Shown here: positions 8,632-16,383 of the stretch, piece by piece
How the letters are laid out: each line of letters opens with the position of its first letter
Numbering within the stretch: position 1 is the first letter of the stretch
From: Photorhabdus asymbiotica
GTDB taxonomy: Bacteria; Pseudomonadota; Gammaproteobacteria; Enterobacterales; Enterobacteriaceae
Direction: 5' to 3'
DNA length: 64,000 bases
Assembly (NCBI RefSeq): GCF_003634575.1
Contig: NZ_RBLJ01000001.1
Location: 1,240,001 to 1,304,000, forward strand
Notes under the pieces: generated by a model
Seen by the model: the letters and a program-made list of their open reading frames with translations, nothing else
Database searches by the model: none
What the model was told of the DNA's origin: nothing
Translations under genes and position numbers: made by a program

Positions 8632-9504
8632 TCATTCAAGCGTTGAAAAAATATGCTGGCAATCAGCGGCACTAATATCGAGCTGTTCCCCCAGTTGTTG
8701 TGCAATGTGTCTGAGGTTATCGCCAAATTCAGTTTGATCACCAGCCTGCACTATTGAATCTAACTGTTGTATGGCATGCAGTAACTCTTGACGTGGTTCG
8801 GCAGCCATCGAATTTTCATATTGAACGTCCCAGTACACTTCTATTGGATTGCGTAAGATCCTTGATAACAACGCCAACATTGTACGCATCGGTGGCGGCG
8901 CAACCGTCGCCAGAGTACGAATATCCAACGGACTTTTCGCCAACACCAGACCAAAAATCAGTATCGCAGCATGGGGTAAAGCCTGACAAAGCGCCATCAC
9001 CCGATCATGCTCCTCCGGCATCATTCTGCTGATGCGCATGTCAGCCTGCATCAATACCTGCTCAATCCAATGCTCACTAACATGACAGTTATCGAGAACG
9101 ACTGCAACTGGCCTTTTTTGCTCCGGCAAGGATGGCGAAAACATCGGGTTAACCCCAATGAAAGGCTGCCTAGGGGCGGCAGCTTTCAACGCAGAATAGA
9201 ACGGGGTTTGAACTGAACAGGTTGATACGATCTGTACATCATCACCAACCGCCGACAATACCCAAGGTAAAGCCTGTACTGCAACGGCTTCCGGTAAAGC
9301 AAAGACGACTGCCGTTGCCTCATTAAAAACCGCTCCAGAATCCGCAGCCGGATTTAAAATATCAACCTGATAGCAATCAGAACGCACTCCCTGCGTTCGT
9401 TTGTCCACACTGTATACTACACAACCAAAGTGAGTAAAAAGGCGCCCTAATAAAGAACCAATAGCACCCTGCCCACCAAGAATGACGACTTTGTGGTTAC
9501 TCAC
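8632..9504 (-). CDS. papC: PapC-like 4-amino-4-deoxyprephenate dehydrogenase
   Basis: This 290-residue protein belongs to the prephenate dehydrogenase (TyrA) family. It has an N-terminal NAD-binding Rossmann motif (GGQGAIGS, residues about 9-16) and a helical C-terminal dimerisation half. Start is GTG 9504, which overlaps the 3' end of the papA-like gene by 8 bp with AGGA upstream; the longer frame reads back into papA coding sequence. No chorismate-mutase domain is fused, unlike enteric TyrA. The neighbouring ADC synthase and mutase suggest the substrate is 4-amino-4-deoxyprephenate, giving 4-aminophenylpyruvate (as in pristinamycin and chloramphenicol pathways). That assignment rests on context. 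Confidence 0.78.
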   Translation of the reverse strand: MSNHKVVILGGQGAIGSLLGRLFTHFGCVVYSVDKRTQGVRSDCYQVDILNPAADSGAVFNEATAVVFALPEAVAVQALPWVLSAVGDDVQIVSTCSVQTPFYSALKAAAPRQPFIGVNPMFSPSLPEQKRPVAVVLDNCHVSEHWIEQVLMQADMRISRMMPEEHDRVMALCQALPHAAILIFGLVLAKSPLDIRTLATVAPPPMRTMLALLSRILRNPIEVYWDVQYENSMAAEPRQELLHAIQQLDSIVQAGDQTEFGDNLRHIAQQLGEQLDISAADCQHIFSTLE

Positions 9505-11569
9505 ACACTTCCTCCGCCATATGACTAAAACTGAAATAGGGCACGCTAGCCTTAACCAATGTTTCTTCAAATTCTCCATAAGGATCGGAGTGAGCAACAA
9601 TTGCACCTCCTACCCCAAATTCTGCACATTCTTGATGTAACACTGCGGTACGTATCACAATGCTCAAGTCCACTTCACCACTGAAAGATAACCAGCCAAG
9701 CGCACCGGAATAGACACCGCGTGCCGTCGATTCCAACGTGTCAATAATTTCCATCGTGCGCTTCTTCGGTGCACCAGTCATTGATCCACCCGGGAAACAT
9801 GCCCGGATAGCCTCCATTGATGGCGTCTTTTCGCATAATTCACCGCGTATTGTCGAAACCAATTGATGTACAGAAGAGAAACTCTCAACTTTAAACAATT
9901 CAGGTACATGAACACTACCGGGGCGGCACACCTGATTAAGATCATGGCGTACCAAATCAACAATCATCAAATTTTCAGCTCTATCCTTAGCTGATTGACT
10001 CAATTCCAGCTGAAGACGCTGATCATCTTCCTCCGTTTTTCCCCGTGGCCGGGTGCCCTTAATCGGTCTGGATTCAACACCTCTGGTTTCATCAATGCGT
10101 AAGAACGTTTCCGGCGATGCACTGAGCACAGAAAATTCTCCACATGCCAAATATGCGCCATAAGGTACAGGGCTGGCATGACGCATCCGCCGATAAGCGT
10201 CCAATGGTTGCCCTGAATAAGCCATCCTTGCCCTATTAGTCAGACAGATTTCATAAGACTCGCCATCTTTGATGTATTGCAGTGATTTATAGATTCCATC
10301 TATATACTTCTGAGCATCATATTCCAGACAAATCTTATTCTGATCGACAGCGCCAGGAATAAAGTCGGGTATGGCTTTACCGGTGTTTTTTGCCGTTGTC
10401 ACCAACCGCTCCGGTGGCCAATTTTGTCGTTGTCCTATCGGTGTAATAAGGCATTCATAAAGCTTATTCTGCTGGTGATCAAACACAAAGAAATGCGGAG
10501 TAAATATTAAACTGGCATCAGGATGTGCGGAATGATATTTGCTGCTACCAATTGTTAGCGCCTTTAATTCATATCCCAAATAACCGATAAAGCCACCCTT
10601 GAAGACAAATGGCATCGGTTTTGGTGTTGAAATTTCCACAAAACCCAGTAGCTCAGACATCAGCGAGAAAAAATCACCATGGACAATCTTCTCTCCCTCA
10701 GGACCAACCAGACGCAAATCCTCAGTTTGTACACTGTATTCAAGCCTGATCGCGCCCTGTTCATTACCGCTTCCCATGATTGAAAAACGGGCATTGGGTC
10801 TGTCAGAGTTTTCACTGTCAAGCCAGAAAGAATGCGTATCATTGCCGTAACGATGAATGAACAAAGTTTCAGGATCAACGATGCCCTTATATTCACGGTA
10901 ATTCAGGTTAAGATGCTCACTTCCGCCTATTGCAAGGTAAGCGTCACTGACAGAAAGACGCTTATTCTGAGCTATTTCCTGCTCGTTATTTTCTTTATAC
11001 GTTTTAGCTATGTGAACAAAATTACCCAGTAGCTCACGCCCATACTCGGAGTCAATCGACTCGGGATGAAATTGAACACCCCAGATCGGCCTTTGGGTAT
11101 GCTCAATTGCCATGATTAAACCATCGTCAGTCCAGGCAGTACATTTCAGGTTATCAGGCAGTCGAGTACATACCAGCGAGTGATATCTGACCACTTCAAA
11201 CTGTTCAGGCAAACCGCGGAACAATCCTTCTCCGGTATTCCTGATACGACTGCGATAACCATGTACCGGATTGGGGGCATGTTCTACAGAACCACCAAAT
11301 GCCAGGCTAATTCCCTGATGACCGAGACAAATACCCAACAATGGCACTTTGGCACGTGCAATGACTTCTGCACAAACACCAAAATCACTACTTTCTGCCG
11401 GATGCCCAGGTCCTGGCGAAAGGACTACCGCATCATAATCGTCTATCGCTAACTCCTCATAAGCCACAGAGTTGGTGACGACAACCGGTATATTTCCGGT
11501 AACTTCATATAGATATTGAGCAATGTTTTGCGTAAAGGAGTCATAATTATCAATGAGCAATATTTTCAT
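9497..11569 (-). CDS. papA: PapA-like fused ADC synthase (PabA-PabB)
   Basis: A 690-residue fusion. Residues 1 to about 190 are a class I glutamine amidotransferase with the nucleophile in GICLGHQG and the His/Glu pair in FHPESID. Residues about 240-690 are a chorismate-binding domain. The motif RPIKGTRPRG carries the lysine typical of aminodeoxychorismate synthases rather than the alanine of anthranilate synthases, so the product should be 4-amino-4-deoxychorismate. Other motifs are GGSMTGAPKKRTMEIID and GVYSGALGW. Start is ATG 11569 (MKILLIDNYDSF), the normal start of the amidotransferase; it overlaps papB by 20 bp. The fused form is typical of secondary metabolism, while folate synthesis in enterics uses separate PabA and PabB. 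Confidence 0.88.
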   Translation of the reverse strand: MKILLIDNYDSFTQNIAQYLYEVTGNIPVVVTNSVAYEELAIDDYDAVVLSPGPGHPAESSDFGVCAEVIARAKVPLLGICLGHQGISLAFGGSVEHAPNPVHGYRSRIRNTGEGLFRGLPEQFEVVRYHSLVCTRLPDNLKCTAWTDDGLIMAIEHTQRPIWGVQFHPESIDSEYGRELLGNFVHIAKTYKENNEQEIAQNKRLSVSDAYLAIGGSEHLNLNYREYKGIVDPETLFIHRYGNDTHSFWLDSENSDRPNARFSIMGSGNEQGAIRLEYSVQTEDLRLVGPEGEKIVHGDFFSLMSELLGFVEISTPKPMPFVFKGGFIGYLGYELKALTIGSSKYHSAHPDASLIFTPHFFVFDHQQNKLYECLITPIGQRQNWPPERLVTTAKNTGKAIPDFIPGAVDQNKICLEYDAQKYIDGIYKSLQYIKDGESYEICLTNRARMAYSGQPLDAYRRMRHASPVPYGAYLACGEFSVLSASPETFLRIDETRGVESRPIKGTRPRGKTEEDDQRLQLELSQSAKDRAENLMIVDLVRHDLNQVCRPGSVHVPELFKVESFSSVHQLVSTIRGELCEKTPSMEAIRACFPGGSMTGAPKKRTMEIIDTLESTARGVYSGALGWLSFSGEVDLSIVIRTAVLHQECAEFGVGGAIVAHSDPYGEFEETLVKASVPYFSFSHMAEEVCE

Positions 11570-11891
11570 TATTATTTTTTTTCTCACGTAATAACTTATC
11601 AATCAGCGTTTCTTCCTGACGGCAGGTTTCTTCAATAACCAGTTGAAATATTAATTCAGTATATTCAGGCCGTAGCCCAAAATCCGTTGACTTATCCTTC
11701 AACATAGCCAATAACGAGGTAATACGTTGCGGCTGCATCATCGGAATATCCTGCTCCGCTTTTATTTCAGCGATTTTCATACAGATCTTCATCCGTTCAG
11801 AAAGCAGCGACAGAATCTGCATATTAATAACATCCAGAGATTCCCTGTGAGGTTGCAATACGTCCTGCTTAGTTATTATTGATTGAGTCAT
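11550..11891 (-). CDS. papB: PapB-like AroQ-fold chorismate/ADC mutase
   Basis: Small helical protein (113 residues from ATG 11891; an in-frame GTG at 11909 is also possible). It shows the AroQ pattern: an arginine near the N-terminus, then D-x-I-N-x-Q-I-L-x-L-L-x-E-R, then I-A-x-I-K, and QPQR for the second active-site arm. Stand-alone AroQ mutases next to an ADC synthase and a TyrA-like dehydrogenase usually rearrange 4-amino-4-deoxychorismate to 4-amino-4-deoxyprephenate. GAAGAG lies upstream of the start. It overlaps the papA-like gene. Confidence 0.8.
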   Translation of the reverse strand: MTQSIITKQDVLQPHRESLDVINMQILSLLSERMKICMKIAEIKAEQDIPMMQPQRITSLLAMLKDKSTDFGLRPEYTELIFQLVIEETCRQEETLIDKLLREKKNNNENIAH

Positions 11892-11952
11892 ATATTCGCT
11901 CTTCGTCACAAGTTCATTGTGATCATCTTTTTTATTGATAAATTTATGTCAC

Positions 11953-13227
11953 TTAGACCTGTGGAACGACGGCCTGTGGCTCAACCCAATTTAACCCTTT
12001 CTCTCGTATTTCGAGCAACGTATTTGCCAGATGCCTAATCTCACCTACCCTATGCTCACTGGAGAAAGCAAAACGCAACATAGCATTACCATCCGGGACA
12101 AGTGGGTAAAACACCGGGAACAATAGGATACCGTTGTCACGCAGCAAACGAGCGGCTTCAAGCCCTTCTGCTTCGTTTTCAAATAAGGCACCACGAACCG
12201 GAGATTGCACGCCAGCATTCATCAGACTGTTATTCATCAAAGAATCAAACAAGTTGATGTTTTTCCATAGCTGTTCCTGCCGAATTTCTATTTCCAGACT
12301 AAGATGAAGTTTTGCTGAAGCAACGTTAGCTGCCAGCATCGGCACCATAATCGAATGACCAAAAACCAAAGGATTCGCCAAGGTACTAATAACTTCAACA
12401 TCATCAGCACCCGCAACAACCACGAAACCGCCCGCACCACCAAATGCTTTGGATAATGAACCGGCAAGTATGAGGTTAGATGGCAAAATATGGTCAAGTG
12501 CCGCAAAGGCATAACCCGCACCGTGACGCCCCATAATGGAAATACCATGGGCATCGTCTACATAGACATAGCCTCCAGCAGCGGCCAATTTTCGGGTTAA
12601 TTCGGCAACGGGGATCAAACCATTCATTGAACCAATGCCATCAATCAACAGGATAGGGGTACGCTGATTCTCCTCACAGTTCTGCAAAGCTTGCTGTATC
12701 GACTGCTCATCAGCACTATCAACCCGCGATACCGGTCCAAATTGTTCGAAAATACCACGTAACACCTGCATAGATGCATGAGCAGTTTTATCCATTAACC
12801 AATGTGCTGGCCGCGCAAGGGGATAATTAGGTAAAGAACCACTACCTAATAACGGTAATACTCCAAGATGCACATTACTGGTGGAAGTAAACACCGCAAC
12901 GGAGCCACCCTGATAAATTTCTTCCAGCAATTTCTCCAATTGACCTAAATATGGCGGGCGCATAGCACCACGGGATGATGACAAATGTATTCCAGTCTTC
13001 GCCATTGCCTGATTTGCTGCTTCGATTAACGCAGGATGATGCTCCAATCCCAAATAAGAGCAGGAAACAAATTCAGTAAAAACCTTTCTTTCTGCTGTAG
13101 TAACTTGTTTACCTTGACGTTCTACTACCGTGAAGCCGGTCAAACCTTCGTCGATAGCTTGTGCTAACGCTCTGGTCGTCCGCGATCTGCGAATTGTCAT
13201 CCAATCCTGTTTGTGTTTTACATCCAT
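11953..13227 (-). CDS. Alpha-oxoamine synthase (PLP-dependent, BioF/KBL/CqsA-like)
   Basis: This 424-residue fold-type I PLP enzyme of the alpha-oxoamine synthase group would condense an amino acid with an acyl thioester and lose CO2. Visible motifs are SCSYLGLEHHPAL near residue 55, the PLP-contacting VYVDDAHGIS (about residue 223) and the Schiff-base lysine in GSLSKAFGGAGGF (about residue 260). Length is close to the family norm. In this operon the amino acid could be 4-aminophenylalanine and the product an alpha-aminoketone; this is inference. No biotin genes are adjacent, so biotin synthesis is unlikely. No acyl-carrier protein or ligase is seen nearby. Confidence 0.8.
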   Translation of the reverse strand: MDVKHKQDWMTIRRSRTTRALAQAIDEGLTGFTVVERQGKQVTTAERKVFTEFVSCSYLGLEHHPALIEAANQAMAKTGIHLSSSRGAMRPPYLGQLEKLLEEIYQGGSVAVFTSTSNVHLGVLPLLGSGSLPNYPLARPAHWLMDKTAHASMQVLRGIFEQFGPVSRVDSADEQSIQQALQNCEENQRTPILLIDGIGSMNGLIPVAELTRKLAAAGGYVYVDDAHGISIMGRHGAGYAFAALDHILPSNLILAGSLSKAFGGAGGFVVVAGADDVEVISTLANPLVFGHSIMVPMLAANVASAKLHLSLEIEIRQEQLWKNINLFDSLMNNSLMNAGVQSPVRGALFENEAEGLEAARLLRDNGILLFPVFYPLVPDGNAMLRFAFSSEHRVGEIRHLANTLLEIREKGLNWVEPQAVVPQV

Positions 13228-13251
13228 TATCTAGACTCCAACTGTCTAAGT

Positions 13252-14103
13252 TCAAATGAGCTTACAACCTACAGTGATTACCGAACTGCCTGTTTTGTCA
13301 GAAATATCTTCATCGATAATTGTTCGAATCAAGGAAAAACCCGCGTCTGAAAATAATGCTCTGACTCTCTCCCCTTGGCTTTCACCATGTTCAATGACCA
13401 ACCAACCATTTAATTGCAGTAGCTGACGGGCTTGTTTAATAATCAATCGTGTTAAATCGAGTCCATCATTGCCTGAATACACCGAAGTATAAGGATGATG
13501 TTCCTCCCACTCCGGTAATATTGTCTGTTGCTCTGGAACATAAGGCGGATTCGCAACAATTAAGCCTACCGACTCGTTAAAGTGAGAAAATGCCTGCCAA
13601 TCCCATAAATCTGCTTTTAACGCTTCGGCTTTAATCGCCCAATTAGCCAATCGATTGATATTGCGCGTCAGGTATTGAAAAGCGACATCATCATATTCAA
13701 CACAGGTGACCTTTAAATCCGGGCGATATTTAGCAATAGCTAAACCGATAGCGCCACTCCCGGAACATAAATCCAAAACTGTCGCCCCTTGAGGCACTTG
13801 AGATTCATTCTCTAGCCATTTATGAATAATCTGGCTATGCGGACGCGGAATAAATATCCCAGTACCAATCGTCAGAGGTAATCCATCGAAATCCACAGCG
13901 CCAACAATATGCCCAAGTGGAATACGGTTACAGCGCTCATGGACCGCCAGCATGAACTCATCACGGGCACGATCCTTACAGCGCCGTTCTAGATAACGGT
14001 CAATCAGACAATCAAGATCGGTTTCTACATCCCAAATACCCGCTTCTGACAGTAATTCTCTGGCCTTATCAATAGCCGCCTGATCTTTCAACGAAAAACT
14101 CAT
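13252..14103 (-). CDS. HemK/PrmC-like SAM-dependent methyltransferase
   Basis: This 283-residue protein has the PrmC layout: an N-terminal helical domain (about 1-80), then a class I methyltransferase domain with motif I VLDLCSGSGAIGLA (about 110-125) and the NPPY motif (about 190), which binds amide or amino nitrogen substrates. Start ATG 14103 overlaps the stop of the preceding oxidoreductase (ATGA), showing tight coupling. True prmC sits beside prfA; that context is absent here. The likely role is N-methylation in the pathway, perhaps of an aromatic amine as PapM does in pristinamycin synthesis, but the substrate is a guess. Confidence 0.78.
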   Translation of the reverse strand: MSFSLKDQAAIDKARELLSEAGIWDVETDLDCLIDRYLERRCKDRARDEFMLAVHERCNRIPLGHIVGAVDFDGLPLTIGTGIFIPRPHSQIIHKWLENESQVPQGATVLDLCSGSGAIGLAIAKYRPDLKVTCVEYDDVAFQYLTRNINRLANWAIKAEALKADLWDWQAFSHFNESVGLIVANPPYVPEQQTILPEWEEHHPYTSVYSGNDGLDLTRLIIKQARQLLQLNGWLVIEHGESQGERVRALFSDAGFSLIRTIIDEDISDKTGSSVITVGCKLI

Positions 14104-15533
14104 GACCATGCCTCATAGTAACTACGTAACCGTTCACGCATAGATTCATAAATATAAGAGAAGGCGACCAGTTCTGGCGGTGGAGTGAACTGAGGATGAA
14201 GAGATTCAATCAAATCCTGGTAATTACGCGTCATACCTTCATTCAGCAGTGGTAACCAATAAGGTTTGATATCCCAGCGATATTCATAACCTGTAGCAAG
14301 CATTTGCTGGACAGTCTCTTTCGCCATCACTTCACGGGAGAAACCTACGAGTGGAGGGCGAACCGGATTGAAGGAATCAAGGTTAATTTGCGTATTTTCA
14401 ATGCCAGTCAAAGCATTGGCGATATAATCTGCCAATAACGGTGACTGATGTAAGCCATCACGGTAAGTACCGGTCGCCAACCAAAGACCATTCACGCCAC
14501 ATTCACCAATCAACGGGAACCCATCAGCAGGAATTGGTCGGTTACCAACTTGGATTGAAAGGATTTCGGCATCATGCAAGTTAAGATCTAACTGATCTAA
14601 CGCACAACCCAGCAAGAACTGCACATCAGAAATCAGTGCTTGGCTGCGTGGTTTTTCGGCCAGAATATTAGTCGCCCCAAGATACAGAACACCATCACCA
14701 CGTGGTACACAGTGCAGGCCACAAGCAAATGCCCGGTTAGGAGTACGGATGACTGACGTCGGTAACTCTCTGCCTTTTGGCATCCTGACCAAAATTGACA
14801 CCCCATAACCGGCAAAAATTGGCGGAATTTGGCGAACAACAGCAGGTACATTTGATAACAGATCCAACGAATGTGCACCGGCAGCAACGATGACTTTATC
14901 CGCCATTAAACGCTCACCACTGAGCAATTCGACACCGGTCGCTACACCCTCTTCAATCAGCACACACTTAATATTTTCGTCTTTCAGGATACCGCCTTCG
15001 GCAATAAAAGCGGCATCCAGTTTTTCCAGTAATAAATGCGAATCCAACGCATGTTCATCAGGGATATACAAGGCGCGCAGCGGGCGCACTAAATCGTTGG
15101 GCTTTAACCATTGAATATCACGCGGATCAACGGTCTCATAAGGGGCAGCATAATCGTTCAGGGTTTGCTCGATAGCGTCATAATTAATACTGTCAATCTC
15201 TTCCATGCCAGCGGTATTCAGTATCACATGAGTCCCTTTGGCGGTGAACAGCGTTCTGGTATCACCGGAAGAATCAGCTAATCGTTGTGCCCAAGCGGGC
15301 CAAAGCTCCTTAGCGATGCAATCCATATTCAACTTTAACTTACCGTGTTCACTCGCTAATAAACCACTGGTAATTTCGCCAAAACAACCATTCATCGCAC
15401 CGGCAGCTTTAGAAGCAGCATTGGTTCTATCCGTTTCCCCAACCCTACAAACGGAAAAATTTCTGCTTGCCAGCTCATAGGCGATTGAACCGGCAATTGC
15501 CCCGGAACCCACAACAATAAAGTCATGCTTCAC
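14100..15533 (-). CDS. FAD-dependent amine/amino-acid oxidoreductase (DAO family)
   Basis: First gene of the operon, 477 residues. It has the N-terminal dinucleotide-binding motif VVGSGAIAGSIAYELA (residues 7-22), a conserved VIVAAGAHS segment mid-protein and a C-terminal FAD-closing region with GNRPIPADGFPLIGE and ATGTYRDGLHQSPLLAD, typical of DAO/ThiO-like flavoproteins. The C-terminus is extended by about 90 residues beyond the flavin domain. Start is GTG 15533, preceded by CAGGAGTAAATAA. It probably oxidises an amine or amino-acid intermediate of the pathway; the precise step is unknown. Confidence 0.78.
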   Translation of the reverse strand: MKHDFIVVGSGAIAGSIAYELASRNFSVCRVGETDRTNAASKAAGAMNGCFGEITSGLLASEHGKLKLNMDCIAKELWPAWAQRLADSSGDTRTLFTAKGTHVILNTAGMEEIDSINYDAIEQTLNDYAAPYETVDPRDIQWLKPNDLVRPLRALYIPDEHALDSHLLLEKLDAAFIAEGGILKDENIKCVLIEEGVATGVELLSGERLMADKVIVAAGAHSLDLLSNVPAVVRQIPPIFAGYGVSILVRMPKGRELPTSVIRTPNRAFACGLHCVPRGDGVLYLGATNILAEKPRSQALISDVQFLLGCALDQLDLNLHDAEILSIQVGNRPIPADGFPLIGECGVNGLWLATGTYRDGLHQSPLLADYIANALTGIENTQINLDSFNPVRPPLVGFSREVMAKETVQQMLATGYEYRWDIKPYWLPLLNEGMTRNYQDLIESLHPQFTPPPELVAFSYIYESMRERLRSYYEAWS

Positions 15534-16383
15534 TTATTTACTCCTGTATGGCCTGTGGCCAGTTTATTTAAAATATTTTGTCAACAACAACAGACAAACA
15601 ATTATTACCTTTTTACAGCAAAGATATTTTTACCGCATTGCATCAATGGTAAAAAAGAATTAACAGCACGTCCGTAATAGATTAGAATCACGAACCATGC
15701 GAATACTTACGAAATTAAAAAAACATACAACAAAAAATTATCACATTAAAAAACACCCATTTATTATCAAACAAATATAATCACCAACGAAATTAATCAA
15801 ACGAAAATCACAACAATAAAAATCAATAAAAAAACAAATTAACCAACAAACCACAAAATATAAATCATATTTAAAATAAATAATAACAAAAGATATCATT
15901 ATATTTGAAATAACATTCACAAATCAGGGGGGAACAATAGTCATCAAATACATAACTGTCAAATAAATTTATTCCAATATTATAAATAAAAAAATCATAT
16001 AAATATTTTCAATATAAAATAAAAACAATTTATATTTTAATTGTTACGGGGAACATTATTTTAAATGTTTTTTATTCTTCAATAAAAAAACAAAAATCCT
16101 CAAAACAAGTGATTTTTTAAATTTATATTTTACATCAACTCATAGTAATATACATATAAAATAAAAACTGTAGTAATTATATCTTTATTTACTATTATAT
16201 ACCCAATAGATTTCAAGATGGATCGCGACGGCAAGGGAGCGAATCCCCGGGAGCATAGCAAACTATGTGACCGGGGTGAGTGAGTGCAGCCAACAAAGAG
16301 GCAACTTGAAAGATAACAGGTATATTGGTGATTATTGATATCGCTAAATTAGCGAAGTTAAGGAAAAAACCCATCCCTCTTGC
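15534..16383. other. Long AT-rich non-coding region upstream of the biosynthetic operon
   Basis: No gene is visible in about 850 bp. The stretch 15700-16197 is extremely AT-rich, the kind of DNA usually bound by H-NS-type silencers. A gapped dyad (TTACCGCATTG..CAATGGTAA) lies at 15630-15652. An ERIC occupies 16198-16324. No convincing promoter could be picked. Confidence 0.6.
16198..16324. repeat. ERIC element (127 bp)
   Basis: Full-length copy bounded by TATA, of the GATGGATCGCGACGG subtype. It marks the left edge of the GC-richer amine operon and has the same orientation as the copy at 23753-23879. Confidence 0.92.

Noticed and set aside
9497-11569. Anthranilate synthase (TrpE-TrpG or phenazine type)
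   Set aside because: The PIKGT motif with lysine is that of aminodeoxychorismate synthases, and the neighbours fit that pathway.
11953-13227. Biotin synthesis gene bioF
   Set aside because: The protein is of the same superfamily, but it lies among PapABC-type genes with no bio neighbours, so a secondary-metabolism role is more likely.
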